Below the pieces are notes generated by a model that made no database searches, was not told the DNA's origin, and saw only the letters and a list, made by a program, of their open reading frames with translations. Below, one piece after another: positions 22,946 through 28,026 of a stretch of 28,026 nt of DNA. Every line of letters starts with the position of its first letter. Within the stretch, counting starts at the first letter, position 1. The position numbers and the translations under genes were made by a program. Origin of the DNA: CAYPJE01 sp964410945 (GTDB taxonomy: Bacteria > Fidelibacterota > Marinisomatia > Marinisomatales > TCS56); assembly GCA_964410945.1 (NCBI GenBank), contig CAYPJE010000041.1, positions 1-28,026 on the forward strand, written 5' to 3'.

Positions 22946-23747
22946 CTTTCACAACCACGTTTTACCTGATGCTGACGATGGTTCCAAGTCATTGGAGATG
23001 TCATTGAATATGCTCCGTACTGCTGCCGAGCAGGGTATTACCGATGTGGTTAATACGATCCATTACCAGCACCCGAAGCTGGATGAATTTCGAATTACGA
23101 ATGAGGAATTACAAATTAAGATAAAAGAGCTGCAGGATGAGGTGGATAAGACAGGTATTCCAATCAAACTGCATCAGGGTACGGAGGTATTCTATCTGCC
23201 GAATCTGGTAAAGATCGCCCGAGATCCGGTTACCACCATCGGGAATGGAAAGTATATGTTGGTGGAATTTCAGTTTCACCAACTGCCGGAAGGCTACCGC
23301 GATATTCTGTTCAACCTTGTGATGCAGGGTGTCACGCCAATCATTGCTCATCCTGAACGTTACAAGCCAATCCAGCGCGATCTGTCAATTGTGCGCGACT
23401 TACTCGGTGCCGGATGTTTGTTACAAATGGATGCCGGCAGCATTGTGGGATCGTTGGGTCAGTCATCGCAGAAAGCGGCGGTTGAATTATTGAAACAGGG
23501 GTTATTCCAGTTGATGGGTTCTGATGCCCATGATGATCGTGGCCGGAGCTTCTGTCTGGCGGAAGCAGTAGAGATTTGTCGCGGGATTATTGGTGACCAG
23601 GTTGATATAATGGTAACCGAAAATCCCCTGAAGTTGATCCAGGGCGAAGTTTTAGAACCGGATGTTTTTGTTGTAAGACCACCGGTTGTACAAAGATCGA
23701 TGTTTGGGAGAATTGTCAACTTTATCAAGGCACAGGGAACAGGGTGA
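22935..23747 (+). CDS. CpsB/CapC/YwqE-type tyrosine-protein phosphatase (PHP domain)
   Basis: This is a manganese-dependent PHP-fold phosphatase that dephosphorylates the tyrosine-rich tail of a BY-kinase and so controls polysaccharide assembly. The partner kinase is encoded downstream. Motifs are DFHNHVLPDADDG at 4-16 (metal His pair), HQGTEVFY with the metal Glu, IAHPERY, and LMGSDAHDDRGR. The 270 residues are close to the family length. The frame starts at TTG 22935 because no ATG lies in front of IDFHNH: repeat DNA abuts codon 2. Residues 51-61 (EFRITNEELQI) are encoded by an AATTACGAATT-type repeat inside the gene. The last residues (KAQGTG) and stop come from the GGAACAGGG-type repeat. 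It may still be active, since the metal motifs are intact. Confidence 0.9.
   Translation: MLIDFHNHVLPDADDGSKSLEMSLNMLRTAAEQGITDVVNTIHYQHPKLDEFRITNEELQIKIKELQDEVDKTGIPIKLHQGTEVFYLPNLVKIARDPVTTIGNGKYMLVEFQFHQLPEGYRDILFNLVMQGVTPIIAHPERYKPIQRDLSIVRDLLGAGCLLQMDAGSIVGSLGQSSQKAAVELLKQGLFQLMGSDAHDDRGRSFCLAEAVEICRGIIGDQVDIMVTENPLKLIQGEVLEPDVFVVRPPVVQRSMFGRIVNFIKAQGTG
23085..23117. repeat. AATTACGAAT-type repeat inside the phosphatase gene
   Basis: Within the coding region there is a run of GAATTTCGAATTACGAATG followed by AGGAATTACAAATT. It uses the same words as the repeats flanking cassette 1. It is translated in frame as EFRITNEELQI, in a region between the first metal motif and the TEVFY motif where a helix or loop can tolerate extra residues. 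Confidence 0.65.
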
Positions 23748-23795
23748 CAGGGAACTTTAAGAATGGGACTGGGGACAGGATGACGGGGAACAGGG
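23728..23795. repeat. Purine-rich left repeat of cassette 2 (GGGGACAGG type)
   Basis: The tract is built from CAGGGAACAGGG, TGACAGGGAAC and CTGGGGACAGG words. TGGGGACAGG at 23770-23779 is the exact reverse complement of 24194-24203 on the other side of the ORF. It contains the phosphatase stop and runs to the TTG start of the next ORF. Confidence 0.75.
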
Positions 23796-24155
23796 TTGAA
23801 GACGCATAAAGATTTGGAAGTTTGGCAGAAAGCAATTGGTTTTGTTACCAAAGTCTATCGACTCACAGATCAGTTTCCGGAAAGAGAATCATTTAATCTT
23901 ACAAATCAGATTCGGAGGGCAGCCGTTTCAATACCATCAAATATTGCTGAAGGTGCAGCCCGAAACAGTGACAAGGAATTCCTTCAGTTTTTGTACATTG
24001 CCCGAGCATCGGCGGTTGAAATTGAAACGCAGTTGTTAATTTCTTCCAATCTTGGTTATCTTGACAAAGCCGGAGGAACAATAACAGATGACCTGGAATC
24101 CATTATTAGAATGCTAACGAGTCTGATCAATCGGGTGAAACAGAGAGTAAATTGA
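23796..24155 (+). CDS. Four-helix-bundle protein 2 (23S rRNA IVP/Avd-like family)
   Basis: This 119-residue protein is a typical family member: HKDLEVWQKAIGFVTKVYRL, FNLTNQIRRAAVSIPSNIAE, NSDKEFLQFLYIARASAVEI, ETQLLISSNLGYLDKAG. The start is TTG at 23796, immediately at the repeat boundary; the ATG at 23780 is in another frame. It resembles ORF 3 at 25 kb more than ORF 1. Like the others it is in the direction of the polysaccharide genes and framed by inverted low-complexity repeats. Function is unknown; predicted to be a helical, possibly oligomeric RNA-binding protein by family analogy. Confidence 0.9.
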   Translation: MKTHKDLEVWQKAIGFVTKVYRLTDQFPERESFNLTNQIRRAAVSIPSNIAEGAARNSDKEFLQFLYIARASAVEIETQLLISSNLGYLDKAGGTITDDLESIIRMLTSLINRVKQRVN

Positions 24156-24176
24156 GATCAAATTCACTATCTTTCT

Positions 24177-24256
24177 TGGCCCCTCTTTTGTCCCCTGTCC
24201 CCAATTCCCCTGTACCCTTCTTCCGGTCTCCATCCTCCAGTCTCCGTTCTCCGCAT
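24177..24256. repeat. Pyrimidine-rich right repeat of cassette 2
   Basis: CCCCTGTCCCCAATTCCCCTGT words mirror the left flank (24194-24203 against 23770-23779). They are followed by TTCTTCCGGTCTCC (24218-24231), identical to the start of the 23-bp repeat at 14540 and 14598, and by CCAGTCTCCGTTCTCCG, nearly identical to 25384-25402. Confidence 0.75.
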
Positions 24257-24356
24257 ATGTTCTTGGTCACAGTGTAGTGAATCGAATTAGGAACAAACAC
24301 CGAATCAACTTAATTTTAGATGATATGAATAAAATGGATCGGAGCTACATCCGCAA

Positions 24357-24878
24357 ATGAATTTGAATAGCAACCATAGAAAGATTATTTATCTTCTTTC
24401 TTTTATCTTTTATCTTGGCGTTCTGGGCGCCCAGACCTACACCCCCCAGCGGGTGGAGCGATCCATGGTACCCCGTAGCGGGGAGCGCTATCTTACTGAT
24501 GAATTTGGTGTAATCCGTATGTATGTAAATGTCTGGGGGCATGTTAATAACCCGGGAAATTACCTGGTCCATGACGGAATTGACTTTGCTACTCTGTTAT
24601 CAGTTACAGGAGGTCCCAAGCGTGGGGCTGATTTCAAGAAGGTCACTTTATTCCGCGAATTACCGGATGAAGATGGAACAATGATCTATCATATTGACAT
24701 GAATAGTTTTCTTAAAACAGGCGATCGGAGTGATTTTGTTAAAATTCTGCCCAATGATACCATTATTATCCAGCAGAAGCCTGTATCGTACGTACTATCT
24801 CAGACTGGTTTATTAAATACGTTTCTAAGCATCATTAATCTCTATTATCTGATTCAAGTTAATTCAAACCGAACTTAG
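24357..24878 (+). CDS. SLBB-domain polysaccharide export protein
   Basis: This is a 173-residue exported protein. A signal peptide (IIYLLSFIFYLGVLGAQ) is followed by an SLBB-type domain at about 55-120 (MYVNVWGHVNNPGNYLVHDG, LLSVTGGPKRGADFKKVTLF). After ILPNDTIIIQQKP comes a hydrophobic C-terminal segment (LLNTFLSIINLYYLI) that may be a membrane helix. The SLBB domain is the soluble ligand-binding fold of Wza-like exporters. The full-length N-terminal Poly_export domain is absent, so this is a short accessory form, probably acting with the Wzz/BY-kinase downstream. The signal-peptide codons are a T-rich run (TTTTATC repeated) and the last codons merge into the TTAGTGATTAGTAATGAG repeat. Confidence 0.85.
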   Translation: MNLNSNHRKIIYLLSFIFYLGVLGAQTYTPQRVERSMVPRSGERYLTDEFGVIRMYVNVWGHVNNPGNYLVHDGIDFATLLSVTGGPKRGADFKKVTLFRELPDEDGTMIYHIDMNSFLKTGDRSDFVKILPNDTIIIQQKPVSYVLSQTGLLNTFLSIINLYYLIQVNSNRT

Positions 24879-25005
24879 TATTTAGTGATTAGTAATGAGT
24901 AACAAGTGACGAGTAATAAGAGACAAGAATAATGGAGGAAAGGATACCGGAGAAGGGAGACCGAATGAAAGGGAAATGGAGAAAAGGAGACAGTGAACTG
25001 AATTG
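24879..25005. repeat. Left repeat of cassette 3 (GAGTAAT and GGAGACCG types)
   Basis: The first half repeats GAGTAA/GTGACGAGTAAT-type words (TTAGTGATTAGTAATGAG, then AACAAGTGACGAGTAAT). The second half is purine-rich (GGAGAAGGGAGACCGAATG, GGAGAAAAGGAGAC). The second half mirrors the pyrimidine-rich tract at 25372-25412. It contains no gene and leads into the third four-helix-bundle ORF. Confidence 0.7.
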
Positions 25006-25365
25006 ATGGGGAAGGTAGAAAAATTTGAAGATTTGGATGTATGGAAAGAAGGGGTACGACTATCCGTAGATATATACCAGATATTGAAAGATTGTCGGGA
25101 TTATGGTTTTAAAGATCAAGTTCAACGGTCAGTAGTATCGATTCCGTCCAATATTTCGGAAGGATTTGAGAGAAAAGGGAATAAGGAATTCATCCAGTTT
25201 TTATACATAGCCAAAGGTTCCTGTGCGGAATTGAGAACTTAACTCTATATCGGAATGGAAACAGGAATCCTGGAAAAATCAAAAGCCAACCAATTCATTG
25301 ATCAAACCAAGAAAATATCAGCCATGTTGTTTAACTTGATTAAAGTACGAAAGGATAGTTTCTAA
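25006..25365 (+). pseudogene. Four-helix-bundle protein 3, interrupted by one nonsense codon
   Basis: The first 78 codons read as a typical family member: KFEDLDVWKEGVRLSVDIYQ, DQVQRSVVSIPSNISEGFER, KGNKEFIQFLYIAKGSCAEL. After LRT the frame has TAA at 25240-25242, where the family usually has Gln (LRTQL). The same frame then continues without gap as LYIGMETGILEKSKANQFID, then QTKKISAMLFNLIKVRKDSF, to a second TAA at 25363-25365. A single CAA-to-TAA change explains this. The intended length of 119 residues matches ORF 2. The start is ATG 25006; a TTG at 25003 is an alternative. Confidence 0.9.
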
Positions 25366-25371
25366 GTTGTT

Positions 25372-25412
25372 CTTGCGGTCTTCATACTCCAGTCTCCGTA
25401 CTCCGATTTTCA
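25372..25412. repeat. Right repeat of cassette 3
   Basis: The pyrimidine-rich tract CGGTCTTCATACTCCAGTCTCC and following bases is the mirror type of the purine-rich half at about 24940-24990. It is nearly the same as CCTCCAGTCTCCGTTCTCC near 24232-24250. Confidence 0.65.
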
Positions 25413-25449
25413 TTATCGATAGAATAATTAACATATCTCTGCAATAATT

Positions 25450-27804
25450 ATGGAAAACCAAATTATACCAAACCAGCCACAGGCATCTTTTGAAGAAGCC
25501 GAACTCAGCTTAAAAGATATCTACTACATTCTTCGTCGCAATGTTAAACTGATCAGTATTGTGACCTTTACCGTGTTGATTGTGGCCGCTTTTGTTACTT
25601 TGCTGACCGTACCGGAATATGAATCCACTGCCATGATAATGGTGGAGGAACCCAGTCAGTCGATGGCGGTATTCGATTTGGGTTTTGACAGCGAAATGAA
25701 CCTGCTCAATAATGAGATGGAGATACTCAAATCACGGACGCTGGCGGAATCAGCGGTGGAATATCTCTGGGATTCGGAATACCGTAACGATCTGTTTCTA
25801 TTTGGAACTAAAGTGTATTCACCGGAAGGACCCCGTAAGCTGGTGCGCCAGATACTGACCCTGGGGATCTGGGAGCAGGTAATCCCAGAGAAAAAATTCG
25901 GTGAGCTGCCAGATTCGGTTAAACTTGGAGCTGTCAATTATATCCGTGGAAATATGGTCGTCAGTAATCAGCGTAATACAAATGTGTTAAAGGTTACTAT
26001 TCCCAGCGCTGATCCCGGTGAAGCAGCTTTGCTGACCAATACAATGGTGGAATTATATACTATGCGCGACCAGGATTGGACCACCGGTGAGATATTAAAC
26101 CTCAGGTCATTTCTGGAAGAGCAATTACTTAATACGGAAAATGAACTATCCCGGGTCGAAGATTCCCTGCGCAGTTTCCAGGAACGGGAACAGATCTATG
26201 AAGTGGGTGGTGCGGCCCAACTGTTGTTACAGCAGTTGACGAAAATTGAGGGTAGTTATTATACGGCGATTGCCTCCCAGAATATCCTCGAGGAAAAACG
26301 GCGCTATGTTGAAAATCAACTCACTGAAGAAGAAAAGAATTTAACTGATCGTTTACTGAGTTCTATTGACAGTCGTCTGACTGCCCTGCGCGTGGAAATT
26401 GCCCAGCAGGAGGCCAACCTGGTGAAAACCGCCTCGGCTTATGGTGAAGATCATCAGAGTTATCGTGAAACCCAGGCCAGTATTGCCCGACTTAAAGAAA
26501 ATCTTGAAAAACAGACCCGCGAGTTGATTGCCAAGGGTATTTCCACTTCCGATCCGATCCGCTACCGCCAGGCTTTGATGGATACAGTTCTTACTTTAGA
26601 AGCCAGCTCCGCCGGTTTTGATTCCCGTATCTTCGAGTATAAAAAACTGGTAGATAATTACAACAGCCAGTTGGGTACTTTACCCTGGAAAACCCTGCAG
26701 CTGGCCCGTCTTGAACGCGACCGTTCTGTTTTATCCCAGACCTATAGTTTATTGCGCCAGAAACTGGAAGAGGCCAAGATTTCTCAGGCCTCCCAATTAG
26801 GCAAGGTGCGTACAATTGATCCTGCCGTTCCACCAACCGGACGTACCAAACCAAACACCAAGATGAATCTGATGTTGGGAATGATTCTTGGTCTTGGTCT
26901 TGGTGTTGGCGGTGCCTTTTTGCTGGAGTACCTTGATAATACGGTCAAGACAGTAGAAGAAATTGAGCGCAAAGGTTTGACTGTCCTGGGCATTATACCT
27001 GCTATTGGCGACGAGCGTTATGACAGGAAAAGACGAAAAACTAGTAAGATAAATAACAGGGAACAGGGGATAGATATGCAGAATAGGAGGCAGGAAGCGG
27101 AACGCCTCCAACGACGTTTGATAACCCATGAAGATCCCAAGTCACCGGTTGCCGAAGCCTACCGCAGCCTGCGGACCAGCCTGATGTATTCATCCGCCGG
27201 GGAACCGATCAGGTCGATGCTGGTTTCCAGTCCCGGCCCCGGTGAAGGAAAAACCACTACCATCGCTAACCTGGCCATCACCTATGCCAATCTTGGCAAG
27301 AAAACACTATTGCTGGATACCGACCTCCGTCGGCCGGTGATTCACCGTGTTTTTAATGTCAGTCGTGATCCCGGCGTTACTCACTATCTTTCAGGCGCCA
27401 CAGACGATTTCAATTCCCTGGTGAAAGAAACCGATATCAAAAACCTCCATGTGGTATCCGCCGGTGTGATTCCACCGAATCCATCCGAACTACTTGGTTC
27501 CGAACGCATGGTGAATCTGGTGACAAAATTGGAAGAAGAATGGGATATGGTCCTGTTTGATTCCCCGCCACTGGTGGCTGTTACTGATGCTACCATGGTA
27601 TCAAAAGAAATCGACAGGATTGTAATGGTTGTCAAATCTGGCGGAACTGACCGTGGTGCCTTTAACCGAACCTTGCTAGCCCTGCAGAATGTTGAGGCCC
27701 CATTGGGTGGGATTGTTATGAATGCAGTGACATCGAAAAATTCGTACGGTAGTTATTATTACTATTACCAATATTATCATTATTACGGTGACCAGAAATC
27801 ATAA
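25450..27804 (+). CDS. Wzz-domain/BY-kinase polysaccharide co-polymerase (Wzc-like)
   Basis: This 784-residue inner-membrane protein controls polysaccharide chain length and export. A Wzz domain follows the first membrane helix (33-53), then a long periplasmic coiled-coil region (about 210-440). A second helix lies at about 472-495 (LMLGMILGLGLGVGGAFLLE). The cytosolic bacterial tyrosine kinase has Walker A SSPGPGEGKTT (593-603), Walker A' LLLDTDLRRP, and Walker B MVLFDSPPL near 700. The tyrosine-rich tail at 762-784 (SYGSYYYYYQYYHYYGDQKS) is the autophosphorylation cluster. The partner phosphatase is the PHP protein at 22935. The juxtamembrane linker (about 532-550, TSKINNREQGIDMQNRRQEA) is partly encoded by a GGGAACAGGGGA-type repeat. 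The kinase motifs are intact. Confidence 0.96.
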   Translation: MENQIIPNQPQASFEEAELSLKDIYYILRRNVKLISIVTFTVLIVAAFVTLLTVPEYESTAMIMVEEPSQSMAVFDLGFDSEMNLLNNEMEILKSRTLAESAVEYLWDSEYRNDLFLFGTKVYSPEGPRKLVRQILTLGIWEQVIPEKKFGELPDSVKLGAVNYIRGNMVVSNQRNTNVLKVTIPSADPGEAALLTNTMVELYTMRDQDWTTGEILNLRSFLEEQLLNTENELSRVEDSLRSFQEREQIYEVGGAAQLLLQQLTKIEGSYYTAIASQNILEEKRRYVENQLTEEEKNLTDRLLSSIDSRLTALRVEIAQQEANLVKTASAYGEDHQSYRETQASIARLKENLEKQTRELIAKGISTSDPIRYRQALMDTVLTLEASSAGFDSRIFEYKKLVDNYNSQLGTLPWKTLQLARLERDRSVLSQTYSLLRQKLEEAKISQASQLGKVRTIDPAVPPTGRTKPNTKMNLMLGMILGLGLGVGGAFLLEYLDNTVKTVEEIERKGLTVLGIIPAIGDERYDRKRRKTSKINNREQGIDMQNRRQEAERLQRRLITHEDPKSPVAEAYRSLRTSLMYSSAGEPIRSMLVSSPGPGEGKTTTIANLAITYANLGKKTLLLDTDLRRPVIHRVFNVSRDPGVTHYLSGATDDFNSLVKETDIKNLHVVSAGVIPPNPSELLGSERMVNLVTKLEEEWDMVLFDSPPLVAVTDATMVSKEIDRIVMVVKSGGTDRGAFNRTLLALQNVEAPLGGIVMNAVTSKNSYGSYYYYYQYYHYYGDQKS
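27050..27075. repeat. GGGAACAGGGG-type repeat inside the BY-kinase gene
   Basis: AATAACAGGGAACAGGGGAT lies in the codons for INNREQGID, in the linker between the second membrane helix and the kinase domain. The same words (GGGAACAGGG) flank four-helix-bundle ORF 2 at 23735-23795. The reading frame is kept. Confidence 0.55.
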
Positions 27805-27832
27805 TATGTTTCAGGTTGGGTCTCTTAATGAC

Positions 27833-27887
27833 CTCATTAGTGTCCGTCTTCAAAAACGTTTGGACACAAAAGGTCTGATCTAATGAG
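27833..27887. repeat. Nested inverted repeat behind the BY-kinase gene
   Basis: The outer arms CTCATTAG (27833-27840) and CTAATGAG (27880-27887) enclose inner arms GTGTCC (27840-27845) and GGACAC (27862-27867). No T tract follows, so it is not a standard terminator. It may mark an end of the adjacent insertion-sequence remnant. Confidence 0.5.
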
Positions 27888-27929
27888 AGTACTTCAGGCC
27901 TGATCGTTATCATTAATTTACCAAAATTA

Positions 27930-28026
27930 AGCTGATATTCCTGAAGTATCCTGTAAACACTGGACTCAGATACATAATAGCCCTCATTGTCGGTAATAAA
28001 CCAGGCAAGCTCTCTGGGAGTCTTCT
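27930..28026 (-). pseudogene. IS3/IS481-type transposase remnant, cut by the right edge
   Basis: On the minus strand the last bases translate as KTPRELAWFITDNEGYYVSESSVYRILQEYQL. This matches the helix-turn-helix part in front of the rve integrase domain in IS3-family OrfB proteins (usual form SPRELA..ITDxxGYFVSESTVYRLL). Beyond about 27930 the frame stays open to 27716, but the sequence no longer resembles a transposase and runs into the 3' end of the BY-kinase gene. The DDE catalytic part is therefore absent on this side. The remainder of the element lies outside the window. Confidence 0.7.

Noticed and set aside
25240..25242. Recoded stop codon (alternative genetic code or read-through) in four-helix-bundle ORF 3
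   Set aside because: All other genes in the window use TAA as a normal stop and the codon replaces a CAA Gln; a point mutation is simpler.
22550..25365. Diversity-generating retroelement because of Avd-like four-helix-bundle proteins
   Set aside because: No reverse transcriptase ORF and no template/variable repeat pair with adenine-biased mismatches in the window; the ORFs fit the stand-alone IVP-like family.

Overview
The window looks like a chromosome segment from an uncultured FCB-group bacterium (Bacteroidetes relatives). Neomarinimicrobiota/Marinimicrobia-, Calditrichota- or Ignavibacteria-like lineages fit best. The evidence is a TonB-dependent receptor with an N-terminal carboxypeptidase-like domain, a lamin-tail-domain secreted protein with a FlgD/T9SS-type C-terminal domain, frequent 1-nt stop/start overlaps, and several four-helix-bundle (23S rRNA intervening-sequence type) genes set in low-complexity repeats. 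The lineage call is an inference from gene style; no rRNA gene is present.

Layout. Positions 1-5589 (minus strand) hold an M23 metallopeptidase, a rhomboid protease, cytidine deaminase, a broken uridine kinase, thymidine kinase and a CNT nucleoside transporter cut by the left edge. Together the last four form a nucleoside uptake and pyrimidine-salvage block. Positions 5640-9660 hold a PDZ protein with its own terminator, a small outer-membrane-like protein, a lamin-tail secreted protein and a thioredoxin-type arsenate reductase. Positions 9745-14299 (plus strand) are a compact run: DNA methyltransferase, YqeY/GatB-like protein, CvpA, DnaG primase and an exported protein of unknown function. 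Positions 14644-21292 (minus strand) hold a deoxynucleoside kinase and a TonB-dependent receptor. They are separated by an apparently identical 2,987-bp tandem duplication (14780-17766 and 17767-20753), whose junction creates an in-frame 951-codon kinase/receptor chimera. Positions 21847-27804 (plus strand) are the start of an exopolysaccharide locus: a winged-helix/degenerate nucleotidyltransferase regulator behind a palindrome, a CpsB/YwqE-type PHP tyrosine phosphatase, an SLBB export protein and a Wzz/BY-kinase. The right edge carries a transposase remnant.

The two most striking signals are these. (1) The duplication and its in-frame chimera, which is either a very recent rearrangement or an assembly artefact. 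(2) The invasion of the exopolysaccharide locus by three four-helix-bundle ORFs, each set between inverted low-complexity repeats of three sequence types (AATTACGAATT-like, GGGGACAGG-like, GGAGACCGG-like). The same repeat vocabulary also occurs as ORF-less tracts beside the kinase and as apparent in-frame insertions inside cpsB and the BY-kinase gene. It also sits at the start or stop codons of neighbouring genes. This behaves like a dispersed small-cassette or repeat system, and I cannot assign it to a named mobile element from the sequence alone.
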